Below, piece after piece: positions 45,244-52,307 of a stretch of DNA of 52,307 nucleotides. Numbering within the stretch: position 1 is the first letter of the stretch; every line of letters begins with the position of its first letter. Below the pieces are notes generated by a model, which saw only the letters and a list, made by a program, of their open reading frames with translations, did no database searches and was not told where the DNA came from. The position numbers were made by a program, and so were the translations under genes. This DNA comes from Nitrospira sp. (GTDB lineage: Bacteria; Nitrospirota; Nitrospiria; Nitrospirales; Nitrospiraceae). The stretch spans positions 1 through 52,307 of the forward strand of contig JADYYH010000115.1 in assembly GCA_020853775.1 (NCBI GenBank), in the 5' to 3' direction.

Positions 45244-46328
45244 AGGTCGCCTCCGTAGTCGGCGCACGCCCGCAGTTCGTGAAGGCCGTACCGGTTTCAC
45301 GCGCTCTTCAGCGAGCCGGACATAAAGAGGTCCTCATTCATACCGGCCAACACTATGATTACCACATGTCCCAGGTGTTTTTCGATGAGATGGGTCTGAG
45401 CCCACCAGCCTATAACCTGGGTGTCGGCTCGGGGTCTCACGGAAAGCAGACTGGCGAGATGCTTGCCCGTATCGAAGAAGTGCTGGTCAATGAGAAGCCG
45501 GATGTGACGGTGGTCTATGGTGATACCAACTCGACCCTTGCCGGGGCAGTGGCGTCCGCTAAATTGGGCATCCCGCTAGCCCATGTCGAGGCCGGGCTAC
45601 GTTCGTTCAACCGTTCCATGCCTGAGGAGCATAACCGTGTGCTCACCGATCACTGCGCCGATCTGTTGTTGTGCCCAACGGAAAATGCCGTGGTGAATTT
45701 AGCGCGGGAAGGGGTCACACAGGGGGTCTACTGGGTGGGCGATACCATGTATGATGCGGTGCTGCAATTTTCAGCAGCGGCGCGTGAACGGTCTCGAATT
45801 CTGGAGACATTGGGACTTACATCACGAGAGTATTTCCTCGCCACCGTCCATCGGGCTTCCAATACGGATACCCCCGATGTCCTTCGAGGCCTTCTGACGG
45901 TATTTCAGATGGTCAACGCGCCCGTTGTCTTTCCAGTCCATCCTCGAACTCGACAGTGTCTTCAAGGAGAGGCCGTGCCCACATCGAACGTCCGGATGAT
46001 CGATCCAGTGGGATATTTGGACATGCTCGTGCTTGAAGAGAATGCACGAGCGGTATTGACCGATTCAGGAGGCGTTCAGAAAGAAGCGTTCTTCTTTGGA
46101 GTGCCTTGCATCACGATGCGGACGGAGAGCGAATGGATCGAGACCGTCGCTGCAGGTTGGAATGTCGTCGTGGGCAACGACTGCGAACGCATTCTTGCCG
46201 CGACACTCAAAACAGATTGGCCGACGTCGAAGCCGTCCCCAATGTTCGGGGCGGGAGACGCCGCAAGGCGCATCGTCGATCTCCTTGAGAATGGCCTGAC
46301 ATCGGGATCGGTAAAAGGTGGGAGATAG
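45240..46328 (+). CDS. UDP-N-acetylglucosamine 2-epimerase family (WecB/WbpI-like)
   Basis: A 362-aa protein with MKVASVVGARPQFVKA, HTGQHYDYHMS, VVYGDTNSTLAGAVAS, HVEAGLRSFNRSMPEE, VTDH-like HNRVLTDH, and SGGVQKEAFFFGVP with EWIETV. These are hallmarks of non-hydrolysing UDP-sugar 2-epimerases. Context (WbpB-like overlap at ATGA 45240; WbpD-like gene in the window) favours WbpI-type action on UDP-2,3-diacetamido glucuronate giving the manno isomer. Plain UDP-GlcNAc to UDP-ManNAc epimerisation cannot be excluded. Confidence 0.88.
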   Translation: MKVASVVGARPQFVKAVPVSRALQRAGHKEVLIHTGQHYDYHMSQVFFDEMGLSPPAYNLGVGSGSHGKQTGEMLARIEEVLVNEKPDVTVVYGDTNSTLAGAVASAKLGIPLAHVEAGLRSFNRSMPEEHNRVLTDHCADLLLCPTENAVVNLAREGVTQGVYWVGDTMYDAVLQFSAAARERSRILETLGLTSREYFLATVHRASNTDTPDVLRGLLTVFQMVNAPVVFPVHPRTRQCLQGEAVPTSNVRMIDPVGYLDMLVLEENARAVLTDSGGVQKEAFFFGVPCITMRTESEWIETVAAGWNVVVGNDCERILAATLKTDWPTSKPSPMFGAGDAARRIVDLLENGLTSGSVKGGR

Positions 46329-46399
46329 CCTGGCGGCCTGCTTGTCGCGATGGGAGTGGAAGTGATCCGGTCCGTTGGAGGGGGGAGAGTAGGTGCTCG

Positions 46400-47437
46400 G
46401 TGAATGAGACAGCGATCCAACGGCCCTTGCTGGTGGCGATCATCGTTCCCGTATACAATGGTGGCCCAGGGTTGGCCTGTTGCCTCTCGGCGCTTGTCGC
46501 CGCTCGGAATTCCGCCCATCATGAATTGATTGTCGTGGATAACGGGTCTACGGATGGCTCGGTGGCGATCGCCTCCGGCTTCGGCGCTCGGGTGCTGCAC
46601 TGCCCAGGTCCATCAGGCCCGGGCGCGGCGAGAAATGCGGGAGCCGCAGCGACCGATGCGGACATCCTTGTTTTCGTGGACGCGGACGTGGTGGTGTCTC
46701 CCGATGCCGTTTCTAAACTGGTCGCGCACTTTCACAAGGACTCCGGGGTTGCCGCCGTGTTTGGATCGTATGATGACAGCCCGCGTGCCGAGAATTTTCT
46801 CTCCCAGTACAAGAATCTCCTGCACCATTTCACTCACCAACAAGGGAATTGTGAGGCCAAGACTTTCTGGGGTGGATGCGGAGCCGTTCTCAAAAAAATA
46901 TTTGATGAACTTGGAGGGTTTGACCAACGCCGCTATCTGAAACCGTCCATCGAGGACATTGAGCTGGGATTCCGACTGCATTCGGGCGGGTATCGCATCG
47001 TGCTGGACCCCTCGATCCAGGTCAAACATCTGAAGGAGTGGCGGATGGGTTCGTTGCTGCGCGCCGATATTTTTTATCGAGCGATACCGTGGGCGCAGCT
47101 CATTCTGGAGAGGCAGGGACTCGTGAATGACCTGAATCTGAAAACTTCCCAGAGAATCAGTGCAGGACTCGTGGGCGGAATTCTCGTGCTCGTCCCTGCG
47201 GCGCTGCTTCATCCCGCGATCTGGTTTCTCATCATCGGGCTGCTTGGAGTCTTTTTGGCATTGAACCGCGATCTGTTCGCATTTTTCCTTCGTCGAAAAG
47301 GGCTTCTGTTCGCTGCTGCAACCGTGCCCATGCACATGTTGTATTTTCTCTATAGCGCCGCAACGTTCACTGTGATGTGGGGATGGCATGTCGCACGAGC
47401 ACGGAATGCGGTCAAGCGTATGAAGCAGGCCGGGTAG
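46400..47437 (+). CDS. GT2 glycosyltransferase with C-terminal TM segments
   Basis: A 345-aa protein from GTG 46400. VAIIVPVYNGGPGLACCL, LIVVDNGSTDGS, GPGAARNAGAAATDADILVFVDADVVV and the acceptor-side FWGGCGAVLKK, then GGFDQRR and SIEDIELGFRL, form a complete GT-A transferase. Residues ~250-330 hold two to three TM helices that anchor it in the inner membrane. It follows the epimerase after a 71-base gap rich in G (possible ribosome site GGAGGGGGGAG). Donor unknown. Confidence 0.87.
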   Translation: MNETAIQRPLLVAIIVPVYNGGPGLACCLSALVAARNSAHHELIVVDNGSTDGSVAIASGFGARVLHCPGPSGPGAARNAGAAATDADILVFVDADVVVSPDAVSKLVAHFHKDSGVAAVFGSYDDSPRAENFLSQYKNLLHHFTHQQGNCEAKTFWGGCGAVLKKIFDELGGFDQRRYLKPSIEDIELGFRLHSGGYRIVLDPSIQVKHLKEWRMGSLLRADIFYRAIPWAQLILERQGLVNDLNLKTSQRISAGLVGGILVLVPAALLHPAIWFLIIGLLGVFLALNRDLFAFFLRRKGLLFAAATVPMHMLYFLYSAATFTVMWGWHVARARNAVKRMKQAG

Positions 47438-47448
47438 AGTCTATCTTG

Positions 47449-47655
47449 ATGAACGATGATCAGGACAATTCTTCTGCCGGGTCCGTCACGACGAGACCGT
47501 CTGGAGAAGATCTCCATGAAAAATGGGGCGCTCTCGCTACCCTGTCGTGTGCATTGTCATTGATCGTATATGTCTTTCAAAGCAAAGCTCTGGTGACGTA
47601 CGGAGAAATGTATCATGCCATTTTCCAGAAAGTTTTCTCGGTTATCGCCCGCTGA
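47449..47655 (+). CDS. Very small membrane protein (68 aa), unknown
   Basis: From ATG 47449 a 68-aa product has a hydrophilic N-terminus (NDDQDNSSAGSVTTRPSGED) and one hydrophobic segment, LATLSCALSLIVYVFQSKA. It lies 11 bases after the GT2 stop and 42 bases before the next membrane protein, so it may be a leader or accessory peptide of the GT-C gene, or the N-terminal part of it cut off by a frameshift. I recognise no family. Confidence 0.4.
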   Translation: MNDDQDNSSAGSVTTRPSGEDLHEKWGALATLSCALSLIVYVFQSKALVTYGEMYHAIFQKVFSVIAR

Positions 47656-47697
47656 TCCGTCACGTTCCGTTCTCAATCCCCCCATGTCCGGTCGAAT

Positions 47698-49686
47698 GTG
47701 AGTCTCCCTCATGTTGTGAATATGATCGGTGTCGTCGTTGCCCTTGGGTTCGCCTATGGGATCGGTCGACGCACGGCGGCCCAGGTTGTCGCCCGCCTGC
47801 ACGGACCCTTGCCTGCTGATCGTTGGATCGTGGGATCGGTCGTCTCTACCGCCGTCATCGTGACGAGTTGGCATATGTTGGGAGTTGCGGCGAGTGTGAG
47901 CGGTCTGCCGATGGTCCACGTCTTACCCCTGTCCGGAATGTTGATGCTGATCTATCTCGCTGTCAGACGATCGGATCAGACATTGCCGGAGTTCAAGAAC
48001 TGTTCCGCGGTGAGGGAGGTAAGAGGGACCATCCCGTGTCCATGGTGGCGATTGAAGTCAACGGCCGGAGCATGGAGCCTGGCTGTGGCGACAGGTGTTG
48101 TCGGCATTTTCCTTCTGGAGTCGCTGACGAAACCGCCGCTGGGATGGGACACGTTGGTGTATCACTTGCCCCTCGCCGCAAAATGGTTCCAGGGAGGCAC
48201 GTTGGAGTTCCTCCATGAATCCTGGAAATTTCAAATGCCTTCGAATGCGGAGTTGTTACCGCTGCTGCTCATGTTTGCCGGGGAAGAGAGAATCCTCTCC
48301 TTCACCTATGTACCGTTCACCCTGCTGAGCCTGCTGGTTGTATATGGTTTTGCCCGCCGGTTTGGAGCGACACACGAATGGGCCTGTCTCGGTGCGATTG
48401 GATTCGGCACCATGCCCATTGTCCTTCACAATACCCTGGATCTGTATGTGGATATGTTCGTTGCCTATGGATGGCTCTGTGCCTTGTACCTGTTATTTTG
48501 GGCATTTGAAAGTGAGCCGTCGACGGAGAAGAGAGGGACTTCTCTGCAGATTGTTCTCGCGGGTCTGGCGTTCGGGCTTGCCCTTGGATCTCGGTACATT
48601 CTCGTGCCGATGCTTCTGATGATGACGGCGATCTGCGCAGGGGGGGCGTTCTTCTTCATCGGCTCGCGAGCCGCATCCATCATGCCGCGGTTACGCCGGG
48701 CAGGATCCATGATGCTCGCGTTTGTACTGTCCAGTCTTGTTCCCTCTTGCTATTGGTATCTACAGAACTGGATGGCTACGGGCAATCCGATGCATCCACT
48801 GCGGTTCTCCTTTGGCGGATCCACAGTTGTAAGCGCCTCCATTGGGGCCCTGTATGAGCGTATGACGTTCTTTGGCCCCGAAATAGAATATGACGGTGAA
48901 TGTTTGGATTCAGGCGCCCATTCCATTTCTTCATGGCTGATCTCTCCGTGGAGAGATTGCTGGTATGCCGGCGATCACTTTTCCTCGAATTGGGGCTTTG
49001 GTCCTGTCTTTACAACGTTTATTCCCGTGTTCACGTTTGTATGTGTCCTGATTGTCCTCGCGTCGGCCCTGCGAGGCAGGCGGGTACCGAAAGCAACCTA
49101 TCCGCTGATTGTGGCCGGGCTGATCGCCTGTTATTGGTGGGTCTATGTGTTCAACATGTTGCGGACGTTGTTGCCCGTTATTGGAGTGTTATTTGCCGTG
49201 ATGGCCTATGGCACGTCGCTGATGAGCGAACGGGCGCAACGGGTGGCGGGCGTGTTGTTTCTCGCAGCAATGGTGTTGAATGGGCTGCTTGTCGTGGCAA
49301 AACCGATTCGATCATTGACGATGCACGCCTATCGGGGTGATTGGAGCCGGAGCAGTTTCTACGGAATACCGAAGGTCGTAGACGAACTCCCGCCGGGCAG
49401 CGTGATTCTGAACGCGTCCCATGAGCTGAAGAACTATCCGCTCTTTGGGCGGAGGCTCCAGAACCATGTCGTGACCGATCGGGTCCTGCTGGAGCCGAGC
49501 CTCGTCACGGTGATTACTGATGCGGTCATCAATAAATATGGGATCGACTATATTTATTACGACACGACACAGAGATGGACCATCGCTGAATCGGTCAAGC
49601 GCCAGATCGTGTATGAACAGAATATTGACAACGACGGACAACCGTACAAAATCATTTTGTTCAAGATTGCAAAACCGTCCACATGA
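47698..49686 (+). CDS. Polytopic membrane protein, GT-C glycosyltransferase-like
   Basis: A 662-aa protein with a dozen hydrophobic segments and a soluble C-terminal domain of ~110 residues. WDTLVYHLPLAAKWFQGG in the first large loop resembles the acidic, His-containing loop of GT39-like transferases. NTLDLYVDMFVAYGWLCA and a C-terminal PPGSVILN domain recur in such proteins. The start is uncertain: GTG 47698 or ATG 47722; the first helix follows either. It could be a transferase for polyprenyl-linked sugars or, less likely, a polymerase. No named family is certain. Confidence 0.6.
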   Translation: MSLPHVVNMIGVVVALGFAYGIGRRTAAQVVARLHGPLPADRWIVGSVVSTAVIVTSWHMLGVAASVSGLPMVHVLPLSGMLMLIYLAVRRSDQTLPEFKNCSAVREVRGTIPCPWWRLKSTAGAWSLAVATGVVGIFLLESLTKPPLGWDTLVYHLPLAAKWFQGGTLEFLHESWKFQMPSNAELLPLLLMFAGEERILSFTYVPFTLLSLLVVYGFARRFGATHEWACLGAIGFGTMPIVLHNTLDLYVDMFVAYGWLCALYLLFWAFESEPSTEKRGTSLQIVLAGLAFGLALGSRYILVPMLLMMTAICAGGAFFFIGSRAASIMPRLRRAGSMMLAFVLSSLVPSCYWYLQNWMATGNPMHPLRFSFGGSTVVSASIGALYERMTFFGPEIEYDGECLDSGAHSISSWLISPWRDCWYAGDHFSSNWGFGPVFTTFIPVFTFVCVLIVLASALRGRRVPKATYPLIVAGLIACYWWVYVFNMLRTLLPVIGVLFAVMAYGTSLMSERAQRVAGVLFLAAMVLNGLLVVAKPIRSLTMHAYRGDWSRSSFYGIPKVVDELPPGSVILNASHELKNYPLFGRRLQNHVVTDRVLLEPSLVTVITDAVINKYGIDYIYYDTTQRWTIAESVKRQIVYEQNIDNDGQPYKIILFKIAKPST

Positions 49687-49922
49687 CGATGTCGATCCGG
49701 CGTAGGGTGCTTGGTCACGCGATGGCCCTTATGAGAGTAATTCACACACACCGCTTGAAGGTAACGGTTGCCATGGACTCCGAACGATGACTGACCCTCA
49801 GACGCTTGACTTCACAGGCGTGCCTCTCCGGCTCCATGCGCGCGCGAGCGTGCAAGATCGGTACATGTGAAACGATGTCTCCGAATCGCACCAATGAAAG
49901 CCCTCTGAGAAGCTGACAAGCC
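49687..49922. other. Spacer between two large membrane-protein genes
   Basis: 236 bases without a supported gene. It has several short stop-broken frames and a GCGC-rich patch (CATGCGCGCGCGAGCG) near 49837. No clear terminator or promoter boxes. Base skew changes from here on (see findings). Confidence 0.35.
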
Positions 49923-52139
49923 GTGTTACTCCAAGACAGTCTTTCCGCGCGATCGATTCCGCAATCCTCTCTACGCCTCTTGCGATTTCTCGCGTGGGGC
50001 CTCAGCTGCTTTTTCTTTATGTGGGTATCACGAGATCCTCAGTTTTATGATTCAGAAGGGTTTCTTGCCGGAACAAGCTGCCTGCCCATTTCTCTCGGAG
50101 TCGGCCTCTTGCTGTTGGGATGCTTCTTCAGAACAGAGTGCTGGCAATCCGCATGCTGGTTTACGCTAGCCCTTGCAGGACAAGGGAGTAGCCTCCAGCT
50201 AATAGTTGCCGGCATCAAGCCAGGATTCCAACACTACAAGCCTGTCCAGGCAATTGTCATGAACACGCACCCGCTTGTTCTGGGAATTCTGGTCCTTCAA
50301 ATAATACTGGTCACAACATTTCTCCCCTTAATCTGGCCTATGACCAGAGCATGGGCGATACGCACCTTTAAACCCTGGCAAGTCGTGAGTATAGCCGTTG
50401 TTTGCGTGATCCCTACTGTTGCAGGCTCACGCCAAATCACGACCTACACAATCGAACTCTGCACCGCGGCTTTCCTGCAACTCCTCAGCATGATAAATAT
50501 CACGCTCGCAGTCTGGACCCTCCCATGTGGACTTCGCTCGTGGTGGAGAGATAGATGTGTCACCTGGTTCAAGCAGCGAGAAAGCCGCCGCGTGAATAGG
50601 CCGCACGCGGTAAACCGCTTCGTTCTGGGAGCGGCTTTATGGACCATATGCGTGACAGCCCTGCTTGCTTGGTGTATTTACGAGTCGCATCCACATATCC
50701 CTGACGAAGTATCGTATCTCTACCAGGCAAGATATTTCGCAGCCGGCATGCTGACGATGCCTGCACCACCAATCGCTGAAGCGTTCGATGTTGATCTCAT
50801 GACATACGAAGATACACGCTGGTACTCTCCCTTCCCTCCGGGCTGGCCCATCGCCTTATCAATTGGGGTAATCCTCGGCATTCCCTGGCTGATCAATCCA
50901 TTACTTGCCGGCCTCAATATTTCACTGATATTTGCATTGACTCGAAGGCTGTATGACTTGCCCACCGCACGTATCGCTGTTCTGCTTCTATCTACATCGC
51001 CCTGGTACCTCTTCATGGGCATGAACTATATGAGTCATATGCTTTCCTTAACCTGTGCCCTGATCGCCTCACTTGGTGTGATGAAGGCCCGATCTGACCC
51101 TTCCATGGGCTGGGGACTCATATCGGGCGCCGCCCTGGGCTTTGCAAGTTTGATTAGGCCTTTGGAGGCTTCTATACTTGCCGGCCTTCTAGGGTTCTGG
51201 GCGCTGGGAGTCGGCGGGCAACGAGTGCGATTCCCAGCATTCGCCGGTCTCGCGCTCGGAGCAGCGTTAGTTGGCTCACTCAATTTCCCTTATAATTCCC
51301 TGTTAACTGGCGATCCACTGAAATTCCCCGTCATGGATTACTTTGATAAGTATTATGGCCCCGGCATCAACAACTTAGGTTTCGGCCCTGACCGTGGTAT
51401 TGCATGGGCAACCGACCCGTTCCCGGGCCATAGTCTCCTGGATGCGATGGTCAACACTGCGCTGAACTCTTTTTCCGTCAACACAGAGTTGTTTGGTTGG
51501 GCAACGGGTTCGCTGGTTTTTATCGCGGTCGTCTTGTGTTCTCGGAAACTTCAGACGAGTGACCGCCTCATGATCGCCTTCGTCGTCGCAGTCCTCGCAG
51601 TTCACGCACTCTATTGGTTTAATGGAGGCCCTGATTTCGGGGCTCGATATTGGTTTCTCATCATTGTTCCATGTACGCTCCTCACCATCCGCGGAATCGC
51701 GCTTCTCGAAAACACATTGCCTGAGCACCCCGCACCGATTGGTTCTCATCACGGAACGGTTCTCCTCGCAGTCATCATGTTATGCGCACTGAGCGTCATC
51801 AATTTCCTCCCCTGGCGCGCCATTGATAAATACCACCATTATCGCGGTATGCGTCCTGACATTCGCGTTCTCTCACAAGAACGAAAATTTGGGAAAGGCC
51901 TGGTATTTATCAAGGGCAATCGCTACACCGACTATGCTTCAGCAGCCATCTACAATCCCATCGATCTCGACACAGATACAACCATCTATGCTTGGGCTCG
52001 AACCGAACAGATCTACACGAAAGTTGTGGCGACCTACCCCGACAGACCGGTTTGGGTAGTAGACGGTCCTTCTCTAACTGGGAACACGTATAAAGTCGTC
52101 GCAGCTCCCGTTGCGGCGTTTCAATTGCCAGAGAGATAA
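49923..52139 (+). CDS. Large polytopic membrane protein, GT-C/GT39-like
   Basis: A 738-aa protein starting at GTG 49923. About four N-terminal hydrophobic segments form an extra membrane block, then a basic cytoplasmic linker (RDRCVTWFKQRESRRVNR). A GT39-like core follows: SHPHIPDEVSYLYQARYFAAG (acidic motif Asp-Glu in the first loop), WYSPFPPGWPIAL, and FGARYWFLIIVP late in the protein, plus a soluble tail. It is probably a membrane glycosyltransferase. The coding strand is C-rich compared with the G-rich coding strands upstream, and the gene stands alone between a spacer and an insertion sequence, which suggests separate acquisition. Confidence 0.65.
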   Translation: MLLQDSLSARSIPQSSLRLLRFLAWGLSCFFFMWVSRDPQFYDSEGFLAGTSCLPISLGVGLLLLGCFFRTECWQSACWFTLALAGQGSSLQLIVAGIKPGFQHYKPVQAIVMNTHPLVLGILVLQIILVTTFLPLIWPMTRAWAIRTFKPWQVVSIAVVCVIPTVAGSRQITTYTIELCTAAFLQLLSMINITLAVWTLPCGLRSWWRDRCVTWFKQRESRRVNRPHAVNRFVLGAALWTICVTALLAWCIYESHPHIPDEVSYLYQARYFAAGMLTMPAPPIAEAFDVDLMTYEDTRWYSPFPPGWPIALSIGVILGIPWLINPLLAGLNISLIFALTRRLYDLPTARIAVLLLSTSPWYLFMGMNYMSHMLSLTCALIASLGVMKARSDPSMGWGLISGAALGFASLIRPLEASILAGLLGFWALGVGGQRVRFPAFAGLALGAALVGSLNFPYNSLLTGDPLKFPVMDYFDKYYGPGINNLGFGPDRGIAWATDPFPGHSLLDAMVNTALNSFSVNTELFGWATGSLVFIAVVLCSRKLQTSDRLMIAFVVAVLAVHALYWFNGGPDFGARYWFLIIVPCTLLTIRGIALLENTLPEHPAPIGSHHGTVLLAVIMLCALSVINFLPWRAIDKYHHYRGMRPDIRVLSQERKFGKGLVFIKGNRYTDYASAAIYNPIDLDTDTTIYAWARTEQIYTKVVATYPDRPVWVVDGPSLTGNTYKVVAAPVAAFQLPER

Positions 52140-52140
52140 C

Positions 52141-52170
52141 GCGGGAAGCGCTTTGCCGCATGTTATTTTT
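52141..52170 (+). terminator. Possible weak rho-independent terminator
   Basis: Directly after the stop codon, GCGG and CCGC arms with inner AA/TT pairs form a short imperfect stem, followed ten bases later by ATTTTT. The stem is short and has a G-G mismatch, so support is modest. Confidence 0.3.
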
Positions 52171-52183
52171 CAACGGCTGCCTA

Positions 52184-52196
52184 GGGTCTGTTGACA
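52184..52196. repeat. Terminal inverted repeat of an IS5-family element (one end)
   Basis: GGGTCTGTTGACA lies immediately outside the transposase stop and next to CTA, which fits the end sequence and CTA/TA target preference of IS5-family subgroups. Only one end is in the window. Confidence 0.5.
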
Positions 52197-52197
52197 T

Positions 52198-52307
52198 TCA
52201 TTTCATCCAGAGCACGGAAGCCGCGAGATAGACGAGGCTGGCGAAGTTGATGGCACGTTTGTCGTAGCGGGTGGCGATGGCGCGGAATGGCTTGAGTCTC
52301 GCGAAAA
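52198..52307 (-). mobile_element. IS5-family transposase, C-terminal part (cut by window edge)
   Basis: On the - strand the last codons read RLKPFRAIATRYDKRA then INFASLVYLAASVLWMK and stop. This matches the conserved C-terminus of IS5-family DDE transposases (the Y...R...K signature after the catalytic Glu, seen as RYDKRA). The gene enters from beyond 52307, so whether the element is intact is not visible. It sits 58 bases from the preceding gene and converges on it. Confidence 0.85.

Noticed and set aside
1..52307. CRISPR arrays, tRNA or rRNA genes, riboswitches
   Set aside because: No regularly spaced direct repeats, cloverleaf-like stretches or rRNA signatures were noticed on either strand.

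Overview
This 52 kb window is a surface-polysaccharide (O-antigen, capsule or exopolysaccharide) biosynthesis region from a Gram-negative bacterium of moderate GC content (mid-50s percent by eye). Gene style, the density of FAD oxidoreductases, GT-C membrane glycosyltransferases and FkbM/FemAB-type genes, and a recombinase relic of a familiar type suggest Nitrospirota (Nitrospira-like). That placement is an impression from composition and gene style, not proof. Every intact gene reads on the + strand, usually with 4-base ATGA/GTGA overlaps, so long co-transcribed and translationally coupled units are likely.

Layout. (1) 1-1.2 kb: a decayed tyrosine-recombinase tail and a gene-poor leader. (2) 1.2-16 kb: a Wzx/PST flippase, a UDP-galactopyranose-mutase-like flavoprotein with a C-terminal membrane module that is duplicated in the next small gene, two GT4 glycosyltransferases, a polysaccharide deacetylase, and two couples of 'GT-C membrane transferase then DPM/GtrB-like GT2' separated by an ICMT-like methyltransferase. 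(3) 14.7-21.2 kb: a redox-rich stretch (SDR, an unknown 150-aa protein, GMC oxidoreductase, a second UGM-like flavoprotein, Gfo/Idh/MocA, PepSY membrane protein). (4) 21.4-26.6 kb: a seven-repeat SBBP lipoprotein, GT2, zinc-knuckle methyltransferase and a second flippase. (5) 26.6-28.1 kb: a decayed patch with a multiply frameshifted FkbM methyltransferase. (6) 28.1-46.3 kb: sugar-nucleotide and decoration genes: SDR, WbpD-like acetyltransferase, deacetylase-FemAB fusion, formyltransferase, alpha/alpha-toroid protein, GT2, frameshifted methyltransferase, AsnB-type amidotransferase, deacetylase-carbamoyltransferase fusion, GT-C, LPG-synthase-TM protein, WbpB/WlbA-like dehydrogenase and WecB/WbpI-like 2-epimerase. 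(7) 46.4-52.1 kb: GT2, a tiny membrane protein and two large GT-C-like membrane proteins. The window ends in the 3' end of an IS5-family transposase on the - strand.

How it may work together (inference): cytoplasmic GT2/GT4 enzymes build lipid-linked oligosaccharides, Wzx proteins flip them, and DPM-like GT2 enzymes charge polyprenyl phosphate with single sugars that GT-C enzymes transfer outside the membrane. Part of the sugar pool is probably a 2,3-diamino uronic acid, since WbpB-, WbpD- and WbpI-like steps are present (the 3-aminotransferase and 6-dehydrogenase are not in the window). It may then be decorated by amidation, N-formylation, deacetylation, carbamoylation and amino-acylation. 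No initiating phosphoglycosyl transferase, no clear Wzy polymerase and no Wza/Wzc/Wzz export or chain-length genes are seen, so the locus is incomplete here. The points of greatest novelty are the two deacetylase fusions, the flavoprotein with a duplicated membrane module, and the unknown gene locked between the SDR and the GMC oxidoreductase.
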